A stretch of 64,000 bases of DNA from Bostrychus sinensis (Eukaryota > Chordata > Actinopteri > Gobiiformes > Eleotridae), in NCBI GenBank assembly GCA_020698575.1, contig CM036253.1:3586605-3650604 (forward strand). Reading direction: 5' to 3'. A program made the translations under genes and the position numbers. The notes beneath the pieces are model-generated. The model had not been told where the DNA came from. It saw only the letters and a list, made by a program, of their open reading frames with translations, and did not search any database. Below are positions 21,301 to 32,799 of the stretch, one piece after another (position 1 is the first letter of the stretch; every line of letters begins with the position of its first letter).

Positions 21301-23168
21301 CTCCCACCTGCACCCAGATCAGTCAGGACCCCTCCCACCCGCACCCAGATCAGTGAAGACCCCTCCCACCTGCAGCCAGATCAGTCAGGACCCCTCCCAC
21401 CTGCAGCCAGATCAGTCAGGACCCCTCCCACCCGCACCCAGATCAGTCAGGACCCCTCCCACCTGCAACCAGAGCAGTTAGGATCCCTCCCACCCGCACC
21501 CAGATCAGTCAGGACCCCTCCCACCCGCACCCAGATCAGTCAGGACCCCTCCCACCTGCAGCCAGAGCAGTTAGGATCCCTCCCACCCGCACCCAGATCA
21601 GTCAGGACCCCTCCCACCCGCACCCAGATCAGTGAAGACCCCTCCCACCCGCACCCAGATCAGTCAGGACCCCTCCCACCTGCAGCCAGATCAGTCAGGA
21701 CCCCTCCCACCCGCACCCAGATCAGTCAGGACCCCTCCCACCTGCAGCCAGATCAGTCAGGACCCCTCCCACCCGCACCCAGATCAGTGAAGACCCCTCC
21801 CACCTGCAGCCAGATCAGTCAGGAGCCCTCCCACCCGCACCCAGATCAGTCAAGACCCCTCCCACCTGCAGCCAGATCAGCCAGGACCCCTCCCACCCGC
21901 AGCAAGATCAGCCAGGACCCCTCCCACCTGCAGCCAGATCAGTCAGGACCCCTCCCACCCGCACCCAGATCAGTGAAGACCCCTCCCACCTGCAGCCAGA
22001 TCAGTCAGGACCCCTCCCACCTGCAGCCAGATCAGTCAAGACCCCTCCCACCTGCAGCCAGATCAGTCAGGACCCCTCCCACCTGCAGCCAGATCAGTCA
22101 AGACCCCTCCCACCCACAGCCAGATCAGTGAAGACCCCTCCCACCCGCACCCAGATCAGTCAGGACCCCTCCCACCTGCAGCCAGATCAGTCAGGACCCC
22201 TCCCACCCGCACCCAGATCAGTCAGGACCCCTCCCACCTGCAGCCAGATCAGTCAGGACCCCTCCCACCCGCACCCAGATTAGTCAGGACCCCTCCCACC
22301 CGCACCCAGATCAGTGAAGACCCCTCCCACCTGCAGCCAGATCAGTCAGGACCCCTCCCACCCGCACCCAGATTAGTCAGGACCCCTCCCACCCGCACCC
22401 AGATCAGTGAAGACCCCTCCCACCTGCAGCCAGATCAGTCAGGACCCCTCCCACCTGCAGCCAGATCAGTCAGGACCCCTCCCACCCGCACCCAGATCAG
22501 TGAAGACCCCTCCCACCTGCAGCCAGATCAGTCAGGACCCCTCCCACCTGCAGCCAGATCAGTCAAGACCCCTCCCACCTGCAGCCAGATCAGTGAAGAC
22601 CCCTCCCACCCGCACCCAGATCAGTCAGGACCCCTCCCACCTGCAGCCAGATCAGTCAGGACCCCTCCCACCCGCACCCAGATCAGTGAAGACCCCTCCC
22701 ACCTGCAGCCAGATCAGCCAGGACCCCTCCCACCCGCAGCAAGATCAGCCAGGACCCCTCCCACCTGCAGCCAGATCAATCAGGACCCCTCCCACCCGCA
22801 CCCAGACCAGCCAGGACCCCTCCCACCCGCAGCAAGATCAGCCAGGACCCCTCCCACCTGCAGCCAGATCAGTCAGGACCCCTCCCACCTGCAGCCAGAT
22901 CAGTCAGGACCCCTCCCACCCGCACCCAGATCAGTAAAGACCCCTCCCACCCGCACCCAGATCAGTCAGGACCTCTCCCACCTGCAGCCAGATCAGTCAG
23001 GACCCCTCCCACCCGCACCCAGATCAGCCAGGACCCCTCCCACCTGCAGCCAGATCAGTCAGGACCCCTCCCACCTGCAGCCAGATCAGTCAGGACCCCT
23101 CCCACCCACAGCCAGATCAGTCAGGACCCCTCCCACCCACAGCCAGATCAGCCAGGACCCCTCCACCC
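18346..23168 (+). repeat. 31-bp minisatellite array (left copy)
   Basis: About 155 units of GATCAGTCAGGACCCCTCCC plus ACCTGCAGCCA or ACCCGCACCCA. Three units make 93 bp, so each frame cycles through QISQDPSH, DQSGPLPP and RSVRTPPT and remains open; the frames of up to 445 codons are not genes. Higher-order blocks recur, for example 19958 onward and 21136 onward. The array ends at an assembly gap. Its last 3.1 kb is repeated, inverted, at 60885-64000. Confidence 0.97.
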
Positions 23169-23193
23169 NNNNNNNNNNNNNNNNNNNNNNNNN
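23169..23193. other. Assembly gap (25 N)
   Basis: Twenty-five N bases mark a join between two contigs. It sits inside repeats on both sides, and the last bases before it (CTCCACCC) lack one C compared with the array unit. Confidence 0.99.
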
Positions 23194-23985
23194 CCCCCTA
23201 CCCACTCTCACCCCCCTACCTCACTCCCCCTACCTCACCCCCACCACCTACCCTCACCCTCACCCTCACTCCCCCCTACCTCACCCCCCACTCCCCCACC
23301 TCACCCTGCTCACCCTCCATCCCCCTACCCTCACCCCCACTCCCCCTACCTCACCCTCACTCCCTACCTCACCTCACTCCCCCTGACCCTCCTCACCCTC
23401 CCCTACCTCACCCCCTCCCCCGACCTCACCTCACTCCCCTACCTCACCCCCCACTCCCCTACCCCTACCCCTACCTCACCCCCCACTCCCCCTGACCTAC
23501 CCTCTCTCCCCCTACCTCACCCCCACTCCCCCTACCTCACCCTCACTCCCCCTACCTCACCCTCACCCTCACTCCCCCTACCTCACCCCCACTCCCCCTA
23601 CCTCACCCTCACTCCCCCTACCTCACCCCCACTACCCCTACCTCACCTCACTCCCCCTACCTCACCCCCACTCCCCCTCCCTCACCCTCACTCCCCCTAC
23701 CTCACCCTCACTCCCCCTACCTCACCCTCACTCCCCCTACCTCACCCCCACTCCCCCTATCTCACCCTCACTCCCCCTACCTCACCCCCACTCCCTGGAC
23801 CCCTACCTCACCCCCGCTCCCCTGGACCCCTCCCTCACCCCCACTCCCCCTACCTCACCCTCACTCCCCCTACCCTCACCCCCGCTCCCCTGGACCCCTC
23901 CCTCACCCCCACTCCCCCTACCTCACCCTCACCCCCACTCCCCTGGACCCCTCCCTCACCCCCACTCCCCCTCCCTCACCCCCTC
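23194..23985 (-). repeat. CT-rich minisatellite, inverse of the array at 50.8-52.3 kb
   Basis: Degenerate units of CACTCCCCCTACCTCACC, later CTCCCCTGGACCCCTACC. These are the reverse complement of the G-rich units at 50835-52290. The first 350 bp are irregular with many single-base length changes, consistent with poor sequence quality at a contig end. Confidence 0.88.
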
Positions 23986-24275
23986 TCAAGGCGTTGTTGT
24001 GTTTGTGTAGCTTGGGGCTTGGCGAGGGCCCCTCACCGCCCGCACTGAGCATTGTTTTGTTGTTTTGTTTTTTTGATGGAAATTATATTTTTGTAAAATA
24101 AGTTAAACCTTTGCCTGTATTTGACCTGTGAGCGTTTTTTGGGCCTGAACGTTTCCCGCTTGGTTTTGTTGTTATTTTTATTGGCTCCTGAGACCTAAAA
24201 GGCTTTTAGTTTTCATTTTATTTCACCATTTCCAGAATTCAAGTTGTATACTTTTGCAGTAACAGTACTTTTACT
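23986..24275. other. No recognisable feature
   Basis: Low-copy-looking sequence with T-rich stretches near 24055-24075. No exon or known repeat terminus is seen. Confidence 0.45.
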
Positions 24276-24281
24276 TTAGTA

Positions 24282-26049
24282 CAGATGTGATGCAGATGTG
24301 ATGCAGATGTGAGCCAGATATGAGCCAGATGTGATACAGATGTGAGCCAGATATGAGCCAGATGTGATACAGATGTGAGCCAGATATGAGCCAGATGTGA
24401 TACAGATGTGAGCCAGATTTGATACAGATGTGATGCAGATGTGATGCAGATGTGATACAGATGTGATGCAGATGTGATGCAGATGTGAGCCAGATGTGAT
24501 ACAGACGTGATGCAGATGTGATGCAGATGTGAGCCAGATGTGAGGCAGATGTGATGCAGATGTGATGCAGATGTGAGCCAGATGTGATACAGACGTGATG
24601 CAGATGTGATGCAGATGTGAGCCAGATGTGATGCAGATGTGATGCAGATGTGATGCAGATGTGATACAGATGTGATACAGATGTGATACAGACGTGATGC
24701 AGATGTGATACAGATGTGATGCAGATGTGATGCAGATGTGATGCAGATGTGAGCCAGATGTGATACAGACGTGATGCAGATATGATGCAGATGTGAGCCA
24801 GATGTGATGCAGATGTGATGCAGATGTGATGCAGATGTGATACAGATGTGATGCAGATGTGATACAGACGTGATACAGATGTGATACAGATGTGATGCAG
24901 ATGTGATGCAGATGTGAGCCAGATGTGATACAGATGTGATGCAGATGTGATGCAGATGTGAACCAGATGTGATACATACGTGATGCAGATGTGATACAGA
25001 TGTGATGCAGATGTGAGCCAGATGTGATACAGACGTGATGCAGATGTGATACAGATGTGATGCAGATGTGATGCAGATGTGAGCCAGATGTGATACAGAC
25101 GTGATGCAGATGTGATGCAGATGTGAGCCAGATGTGAGCCAGATGTGATGCAGATGTGAGCCAGATGTGATACAGACGTGATGCAGATGTGATACAGATG
25201 TGATGCAGATGTGATACAGATGTGATGCAGATGTGATACAGACGTGATGCAGATGTGATGCAGATGTGATACAGATGTGATGCAGATGTGATGCAGATGT
25301 GATACAGATGTGATACAGACGTGATGCAGACGTGATACAGATGTGATGCAGATGTGATACAGATGTGATGCAGATGTGATACAGACGTGATACAGACGTG
25401 ATGCAGATGTGATGCAGATGTGAGCCAGATGTGAGCCAGATGTGATGCAGATGTGATACAGATGTGAGCCAGATGTGAGCCAGATGTGATGCAGATGTGA
25501 TACAGATGTGATGCAGATGTGATGCAGATGTGATGCAGATGTGATACAGATGTGATGCAGATGTGAGCCAGATGTGAGCCAGATGTGATACAGATGTGAT
25601 GCAGATGTGATACAGATGTGATGCAGATGTGATGCAGATGTGATGCAGATGTGATACAGATGTGATGCAGATGTGATGCAGATGTGATACAGATGTGATA
25701 CAGATGTGATGCAGATGTGATACAGATGTGATACAGATGTGATGCAGATGTGATGCAGATGTGATACAGATGTGATGCAGATGTGATACAGATGTGATGC
25801 AGATGTGATACAGATGTGATGCAGATGTGATACAGATGTGATACAGATGTGATGCAGATGTGATACAGATGTGATACAGATGTGATGCAGATGTGATGCA
25901 GATGTGAGCCAGATGTGATACAGATGTGATACAGATGTGATGCAGATGTGATACAGATGTGATGCAGATGTGATGCAGATGTGATACAGATGTGATGCAG
26001 ATGTGATGCAGATGTGATACAGATGTGATACAGATGTGATGCAGATGTG
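24282..26049. repeat. 11-bp minisatellite CAGATGTGATR
   Basis: About 160 units of CAGATGTGATG, CAGATGTGATA and CAGATGTGAGC. Eleven bases read three times give an 11-residue - strand period (HLYHICITSAS), which produces an artefactual 604-codon frame. Confidence 0.97.
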
Positions 26050-26151
26050 CGTGCGTCAGTCAGACTCAGTGTGAAAGTGGCTGAGCTCACAGTTTTATTG
26101 TGAAAATGCGTCTCAGGATGACTCAGGGTTTTATTGTGAAAGCGGAGCTGC

Positions 26152-26203
26152 AGTTTCTGTTTCCTGGAGCGGTTTCTTTTGTTTCTGCTGAGTTTCTGTT
26201 TCC
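26152..26203 (+). promoter_or_regulatory. Two ISRE motifs
   Basis: AGTTTCTGTTTCC occurs exactly at 26152-26164 and again at 26191-26203. Both match the interferon-stimulated response element consensus AGTTTCNNTTTCN. GGTTTCTTTTGTTTC lies between them. They are about 7.3 kb upstream of the interferon ATG on the same contig. Function is inferred from motif only. Confidence 0.5.
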
Positions 26204-26278
26204 AGACTCAACAGGAACAGGAAGCGCCTCGTCACAACAGAAGTCACGGGAAATGAGAGCGAATCTAAAACCAGAGAC

Positions 26279-26302
26279 TCCGAATCCCAGCATGCACTGC
26301 GC
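26279..26302 (+). promoter_or_regulatory. ZNF143/THAP11-like motif
   Basis: AATCCCAGCATGCACTGCGC resembles the promoter element TTCCCAGAATGCNNTGCG. It sits in a GC-richer stretch (26140-26345) with CpGs, downstream of the ISRE pair. It may mark a small promoter; I cannot assign a transcript. Confidence 0.4.
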
Positions 26303-26406
26303 AGGCCTCGGCTTCCAGACCCCGCTCTGTGGACTTTCAGAGACCGGGATCACATCTGTCACACTTCACTAAAACTTTAGACTCAAAAGAAACAAAAGAT
26401 ATATGC

Positions 26407-26407
<1 letters not shown>

Positions 26408-26463
<56 letters not shown>
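26408..26463. repeat. (AAT)n microsatellite
   Basis: About 18 AAT/ATA trinucleotides followed by GATGATAAT. Confidence 0.95.
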
Positions 26464-26464
<1 letters not shown>

Positions 26465-26488
26465 TGATAATAAATACACACACAAATA

Positions 26489-27044
26489 CAGTTTAGTTTA
26501 CCTGACTCTGCTTTTTACGTACACCATTAAATCCAACTTAAGTAGACTTAAATATATTTCATTTGTATTGATTTGAATAATACTGAGATTCCTTTTAAAG
26601 TGTTTTAAAACTATACCATTAAAATATTTGTCAGTGCACTAATATGTTTACAAAATACATTTAAAATATTAAAAGATGCATATTAATTTTGTATTTACTA
26701 TAATATTTAGTAATATACTGTATCTACTAAATATGTTTTTATATTTAGTGTTTTCTGTCATTGTTCCTGTGGTACTCATCTACTTCAGGCGAGATTTGAA
26801 CCAGCAACCCTCATGAGCTTAACCCACTGCACCATTATCACGTTAAAGTATTCAACCATACACTGATTACATACAATTATCATAACCCAGGTAAAAACAA
26901 AATAAATCTATATTTACAATGCATTACTTTGTACTAACCTATGTACTTATATTTAGTATGTATTTTAAGTACTTTTTTAAACATATTTTTATGAAATAAA
27001 ATATATTTAAGTCTACTTAAGTTACAGTCAGGTAAACTGAAGTG
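26489..27044. mobile_element. MITE-like element with inverted termini
   Basis: The left end CAGTTTAGTTTACCTGACT and the reverse complement of the right end (CACTTCAGTTTACCTGACT) match with two differences. Next inside, AACTTAAGTAGACTTAAATA at about 26538 is mirrored at about 27003-27023. The interior is AT-rich with no transposase. A clear target duplication is missing, so the superfamily is unknown. Confidence 0.65.
26783..26850 (-). mobile_element. tRNA-derived (SINE-like) segment
   Basis: On the - strand, GGTGCAGTGGGTTAAGC and, about 30 bp later, GGTTCAAATCTC resemble tRNA A and B boxes. The flanks cannot fold into a full cloverleaf. It lies inside the inverted-repeat element at 26489-27044. 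Confidence 0.45.
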
Positions 27045-27114
27045 ACTTAAGTCTGACTTTAGTTGTGCTAATGATAGAACAGAAGTATACTCAGTATGAT
27101 AAAAGTATCTGGAA

Positions 27115-28778
27115 ATAGCTCACTTTAGCTCACTTTAGTACACTTTAATAAACTTTAATACATTTTAAAATACTTTAATACACTTCAATACACTTTAGCA
27201 CACTTTAGCACACTGAAGCTCACTTTAGTACACTTTAATACACTTTGGTACACTTTAGTACACTTTATTACACTTTAATACACTTAAGTACACTTTAGTA
27301 TGCTTTAATATGCTTTAATACACTTTAGTACATTTTAGTACACTTTAATACACTTTTAATACACTTTAATACACTTTAATATACTTTAACACTTTAGCAC
27401 ACTTTTATACACTTTAGTACACTTTAGCACACTGAAGCTCACTTTAGTACACTTTAATACACTTTAGTACACTTTATTACACTTTAATACACTTAAGTAC
27501 AGTTTAGTATGCATTAATACGCTTCAATACACTTTAGCACACTGAAGCTCACTTTAGTACACTTTAATACACTTTAGCACACTTTAGTACACTTTAATAC
27601 ACTTTAATACACTTTAGTACACTTTAATACACTTTAATACACTTTAATATACTTTAGTACACTTTATTACACTTTAATACACTTACGTACACTTTAGTAT
27701 GCTTTAATATGCTTTAATACACTTTAGTACACTTTAATATACTTTAGCACACTTTAATACACTTTAGCACACTTTAATACACTTTAGTACACTTTAATAC
27801 ACTTTAGCACACTTTAGTACACTTTAATACACTTTAGCACACTTTAGTACACTTTTATACACTTTAATATACTTTAGTACACTTTAATACACTTTAATAT
27901 ACTTTAGTACACTTTATTACACTTTAATACACTTACGTACACTTTAGTATGCTTTAATATGCTTTAATACACTTTAGTACACTTTAATATACTTTAGCAC
28001 ACTTTAATACACTTTAGCACACTTTAATACACTTTAGTACACTTTAATACACTTTAGCACACTTTAGTACACTTTAATACACTTTAGCACACTTTAGTAC
28101 ACTTTAATACACTTTAATACACTTTAGTACACTTTAATACACTTTGATACACTCTAGCACACTTCAGTACACTTTAATACACTTTAGTACACTTTAATAC
28201 ACTTTAATACACTTTAGTACACTTTAGCACACTTTAGTACACTTTAGCACACTTTAGTACACTTTAATACACTTTAGCACACTTTTGCACACTTTAGTAC
28301 ACTTTAATACACTTTAGTACACTTTAATACACTTTAGCACACTTTAGTACACTTTAATACACTTTAGTACACTTTAGTACACTTTATTACACTTTAATAC
28401 ACTTTAGTACACTTTAGTACACTTTAATACACTTTAGTACACTTTAATACACTTTAGCACACTTTAGTACACTTTAATACACTTTAGTACACTTTAATAC
28501 ACTTTAGCACACTTTAGTACACTTTAATACACTTTAGTACACTTTAGCACACTTTAATACACTTTAGTACACTTTAATACACTTTAGCACACTTTAGTAC
28601 ACTTTAATACACTTTAGTACACTTTAATACACTTTAGTACACTTTAGCACACTTTAATACACTTTAGTACACTTTAATACACTTTAGCACACTTTAGTAC
28701 ACTTTAATACACTTTAGTACACTTTAGCACACTTTAGTACACTTTATTACACTTTAATACACTTTAGTACACTTTAGT
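27115..28778. repeat. 10-bp minisatellite TACACTTTAR
   Basis: About 165 decamers alternating TACACTTTAA, TACACTTTAG and CACACTTTAG. There is a duplicated block in the first third (about 27600-27850 and 27840-28090). The array ends in unique sequence at about 28780. Confidence 0.97.
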
Positions 28779-29281
28779 TCACCCAGAACTGGGTTAGTTT
28801 TGTTCGGGGCCAGCGCTGCTTTGGGCCTGAGGCCCTGGGACATTTTTTTATTTTAGGTCAGAAAAAAAAAAATCCTAATGTAATAACCACAGTCATCACA
28901 GGGGCACGCAGACATCAGAGGGCCCCCAGTCATCAGAGGGCCCCGCAGACATCAGAGGGCCCCCGCTCTGTTGACCTGGGGGCCCCGCTGCTGAGTTTGT
29001 AAATGTAAAATGTCTCCAAGCGTTCGTGCTCTCAGGAAAAGTCAGTTTGTGTTTTTATTAAAATTAAAATGTCCCGTAGTAAAACCAAGAGTCCTGGGCC
29101 CCAGACCTCTCCCACTGAGGGCCCCAAATGTTCAGGACCGGCTCTCTACAAGAAAACTTAACTTTTTGAAAGAGGGCATCAGTGTTAAAAAAGAAAATAA
29201 AGTGAGCGTCACAAACAAAAATGATTTACAGGAAAAAGCAGAAATGGGTAAAATGATAAATATAAACTAAAATGTGTACAG
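28779..29281. other. Unassigned sequence with short GGGCCCC repeats
   Basis: Three copies of ATCAGAGGGCCCC lie at 28913-28965. The + frame at 29010-29270 is basic and low-complexity and looks like transposon-derived or random sequence; no domain is recognised. Confidence 0.4.
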
Positions 29282-29400
29282 TACAGAGAAATATAAAGAT
29301 GATCAGATGCCCTTCCTGGCACAGCCCTCTGCGTTTATCTGGGCTTGGGGCCGGCGCGCGTCAGGGAATTGAACCCCAGACTCTGAACACTGAGCTGTAA
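29282..29400. mobile_element. Fish dispersed repeat fragment
   Basis: GATGCCCTTCCTGGCACAG, then TTTATCTGGGCTTGGGGCCG and TGAACCCCAGACTCTGAAC, follow a tRNA-related dispersed repeat common in fish. It is truncated on both sides. Confidence 0.45.
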
Positions 29401-29479
29401 GAGAAGTGAATGTGGGAAACCCCGAGTCCGTGGTTTTCTCTGAGAACTCTGAGCTCTGGGTCGGTCCGGACTTTCTGAG

Positions 29480-29995
29480 GTGAGTCTGGTTCAGGTCTGG
29501 GCTCAGGTCTTGGTTTAGGTCTGGGTTCAGGTCTGGGGTTAGTTTTTGTTCTAGGAAAAAATGAAATCTGACAAAGTGAAAAGGGAGGAAGTGACTGTGA
29601 ATTTCAGTTTCCACCAACTCAGTATTTAACCTGAGCCCCAGACCTGGACCAAACCCAGACCAAACCAGGACTGATCTGGATCTAAACCAGGACTAAACCC
29701 AGTATTTAACCTGAGCCCCAGACTGGGTCTAAACCAGGACTAAACCAGGTCTACACCAGAACTGAACCAGGATTCAACTAAGACTAAACTGGGACTGAAG
29801 AAGGTCTGAGCCAGGTCTACGCCAGGTCTACACCGGGACTAAACCAGGACTAAACCAGGTCTACACCAGGACTAAACCAGGACTAAACCAGGTCTACACC
29901 AGGACTAAACCAGGACTAAACCAGGTCTACACCAGGACTAAACCAGGACTAAACCAGGTCTACACCAGGACTAAACCAGGACTAAGGTAAGTGTC
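29480..29995. repeat. CCAGGTCTACACCAGGACTAAA minisatellite region
   Basis: A short AGGTCTGGG-type tandem (29480-29540) is followed, after unique sequence, by about 20 copies of ACTAAACCAGG/TCTACACCAGG at 29640-29990. These are related to the 11-bp family in the interferon intron. Confidence 0.85.
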
Positions 29996-30017
29996 TTTTG
30001 TTGCTTCTTTTCTTTAC

Positions 30018-30140
30018 ATGAGTGTTTCTCAACTGGTGGGTCAGGGCCCAGAGGTTGGTCTGGTTCTGGTCCTGAATCCAGCAATGACATGAAACAGGAC
30101 CAGGACCAGGACCAGGACCAGGACCAGGACCAGGTCAGGG
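30018..30140. repeat. hAT-terminus-like fragment and (CAGGAC)n
   Basis: GAGTGTTTCTCAACTGGTGGGTCAGG resembles a hAT terminal repeat, with no matching second end found. It is followed by (CAGGAC) hexamers at 30094-30140. Sequence 30141-30455 shows nothing recognisable. Confidence 0.5.
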
Positions 30141-30457
30141 CCAGGACTTAAAGAGTTTCAGGAGGAAGAGTTTTTATCTGTGAAAGGAGAATATTTAGTT
30201 TTTTTCAGTTGTGACGCTGAAATTCTTTGCTCCTCACTCTGTCATAAGAAATGACAACATGAGAGAAAAAACACCTCTGAAAAACTTAAAAGGAGTAAAG
30301 TCTGAAACATTTGTTTAAAGAACATTTGATTAAAAACTGAGTTCAGGTTAAAATAATCAGATTATTAAAGTTTAACAGAAACATTCTCAGTCCATGACGC
30401 AAAAACTGGATTTGGTTTAAAATTTCAGTTTAAATTTACTTTCTGTAAGCTTTTTGA

Positions 30458-30653
30458 AAAAAAAAAAAAAAAAAAACTAAAAAAAAAAAAAAAAAAGAAT
30501 TTAAAATAATCCTAAATATTTATATGAACTACATTAAATCCACCAAAACAAGAGCCACCATTAACAATAATAATAATAATAATAATAATGATAATAATGA
30601 TAATAATAATAATGATAATAATAATGATAATAATAATAATGATAATAATAATG

Positions 30654-30684
<31 letters not shown>

Positions 30685-30707
30685 TAATAATAATAATAAT
30701 AATAATG

Positions 30708-30747
<40 letters not shown>

Positions 30748-30803
30748 TAATAATAATGATAATAATAATAATGATAATAATAATGATAATAATAATAATA
30801 ATG
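30458..30803. repeat. Poly(A) runs and (AATAAT/GATAAT)n microsatellite
   Basis: Two A runs (about 30458-30500) are followed by 240 bp of AAT triplets interrupted by GAT at 30565-30803. The poly-Asn, poly-Ile and poly-Leu/Tyr frames here are artefacts. Confidence 0.95.
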
Positions 30804-31074
30804 ATTTTTCCACTGCCGTCTGTGACGTAGTGATGTCACTGCGTCACGGCTCCTTCCACTCGGTCTCAGTCTTGGTCTTGGTCTCGGTCCTGGTCTTGGT
30901 CTCGGTCTGACTCTGACGCTGACTTTTTTCTGTTGCGTCACTGAGGCGCTGCCGTTTTTTCCGCGAGCGAAGCGGAGACGGCAGGAACCGCAAAGAACTA
31001 CGGCTACGGTGGCCTCAAAGGTCAAACCCCTCTGGCTTTTATTACTCAGCGGAAAAAAACAGCCCAGGACCGGG
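30804..31074. other. CpG-rich unassigned segment with CRE-like half sites
   Basis: TGACGTAG, GATGTCACTGCGTCACG and later TTGCGTCACTGAGG give several TGACG/CGTCA half sites within 140 bp. No exon is identified. It may be the 5' flank of the SINE that follows. Confidence 0.35.
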
Positions 31075-31312
31075 CCGTCCCGCCTTGTGGACGCCCGTCC
31101 CATCAGACCTCAGACGCTAAGCAGGGTAGGGCCTGGATGGGACACCGCTGGGGAACACCAGGAGCCGGTGTGAATGTGTGAATGTGTGAATGTGTGAATG
31201 TGAGTGAGTGAGTGGGGACTACAGATGGAAATTAGCTCTGAGCTATAATCCGGTGGATTTACAGCACTAGCTGCTGTTCATTAATACACACTGTCCCATA
31301 TAAATAAATATA
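31075..31312 (+). mobile_element. 5S rRNA-derived SINE
   Basis: CGCTAAGCAGGGTAGGGCCTGG and GATGGGACACCGCTGGGGAA correspond to the internal-promoter half of 5S rRNA, with the nine bases between GGCCTGG and GGATGGG missing. A GTGAATGTGT tandem follows, then a LINE-like tail (CAGATGGAAATTAGCTCTGA to CACTGTCCC and an ATAAATA tail). This composite matches fish SINE3-type elements. It is not a functional 5S gene. Confidence 0.7.
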
Positions 31313-31319
31313 AAAAAAA

Positions 31320-31665
31320 AAGGTTCAGGACCAGGTTCAGGACCAGGTTCAGGACCAGGACCAGGTTCAGGACCAGGTTCAGGACCAGGACCAGGTTCAG
31401 GACTAGGACCAGGACTGGTTTAAAAAGTTTTCGAATGAGTTTTGTTGCAGTTTGTGGTTTTGACAAAACAACGGCAAACTTTTGTTTCTGAAACTCGCAG
31501 CGTGAAAAATAAACCTCAGAAACCGAGTCTGAGCTCAACTGAAACCACACGAGACCGGTTCTGAGACTGAGTCCGAGTCTGGGTCTGAGTCTGAGTCCTG
31601 GTCCGGGTCTAGGTCTGAGTCTGAGTCCTGGTCCGGGTCTAGGTCTGAGATCTGGGTCTGAGTCA
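31320..31665. repeat. Two short minisatellites
   Basis: AGGTTCAGGACC units lie at 31320-31415, and GAGTCTGAGTCCTGGTCCGG units at about 31560-31660. Between them, 31416-31555 is unassigned. Confidence 0.85.
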
Positions 31666-31737
31666 AACCTGAAAATACAAAACCACAAAGTTCTTCAAAG
31701 GAAACGCTTCAGGCTCAGGTTTCATTAACCGAGAAAT

Positions 31738-32690
31738 CACAGAGTACTACAGTACTAGTACACAGAATACTACTGTCATAGTACTGCAGTACTACTGTCA
31801 TAGTACTGTAGTACTACTGTCATAGTACTGCAGTACTACTGTCATAGTACTGCAGTACTACAGGCAGAGTACTCACAGAATACTACTGTCATAGTACTGT
31901 AGTACTACTGTCATAGTACTGCAGTACTACAGGCAGAGTACTCACATAATACTACTGTCATAGTACTGCAGTACTACTGTCATAGTACTGTAGTACTACT
32001 GTCATAGTACTGCAGTACTACTGTCATAGTACTGCAGTACTACAGGCAGAGTACTCACAGAATACTACTGTCATAGTACTGTAGTACTACTGTCATAGTA
32101 CTGCAGTACTACTGTCATAGTACTGCAGTACTACAGGCAGAGTACTCACAGAATACTACTGTCATAGTACTGTAGTACTACTGTCATAGTACTGTAGTAC
32201 TACTGTCATAGTACTGCAGTACTACAGGCAGAGTACTCACAGAATACTACTGTCATAGTACTGTAGTACTACTGTCATAGTACTGCAGTACTACAGGCAG
32301 AGTACTCACAGAATACTACTGTCATAGTACTGTAGTACTACTGTCATAGTACTGCAGTACTACTGTCAAAGTACTGCAGTACTACAGGCAGAGTACTCAC
32401 AGAATACTACTGTCATAGTACTGCAGTACTACTGTCATAGTACTGCAGTACTACAGGCAGAGTACTCACAGAATACTACTGTCATAGTACTGTAGTACTA
32501 CTGTCATAGTACTGTAGTACTACTGTCATAGTACTGCAGTACTACAGGCAGAGTACTCACAGAATACTACTGTCATAGTACTGCAGTACTACTGTCATAG
32601 TACTGTAGTACTACTGTCATAGTACTGTAGTACTACTGTCATAGTACTGCAGTACTACTGTCATAGTACTGTAGTACTACTGTCATAGTA
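31738..32690. repeat. 22-bp self-complementary minisatellite with higher-order units
   Basis: Units of AGTACTGTAGTACTACTGTC and AGTACTGCAGTACTACTGTC recur. They are periodically closed by a CAGGCAGAGTACTCACAGAA block, giving higher-order units of variable unit count. GTACTGCAGTAC is a perfect palindrome. The array lies 0.8-1.7 kb upstream of the interferon ATG. Confidence 0.96.
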
Positions 32691-32799
32691 CTCGCAGTAC
32701 TCAGAGGTACTCAGAAGTACTCAGAGGTACTCAGAAGACTAAAGTAGTAGCAGTACTGCGACAGCAGAGGGGGCTGTAGGTCTGGAGAGTGAAGGACTG

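Noticed and set aside
18190..22937. Proline-rich frames of up to 445 codons (QISQDPSHLQP)
   Set aside because: Translation of the 31-bp array, a period of 93 bp in each frame; the same frames recur inverted at the right edge.
24276..26090. 604-codon - strand frame (HLYHICITSAS repeats)
   Set aside because: Exact product of an 11-bp tandem repeat; no start context, splice signals or domain.
26100..26372. Small gene in overlapping frames on both strands
   Set aside because: No family resemblance or splice structure; the region looks regulatory rather than coding.
29010..29270. 86-codon + frame
   Set aside because: Low-complexity lysine/asparagine-rich sequence without domain or conserved motif.
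30524..31103. Poly-Asn and poly-Tyr/Leu frames
   Set aside because: Trinucleotide microsatellite at 30565-30803.
31096..31180. Functional 5S rRNA gene
   Set aside because: The internal segment is missing and the sequence continues into a SINE tail.
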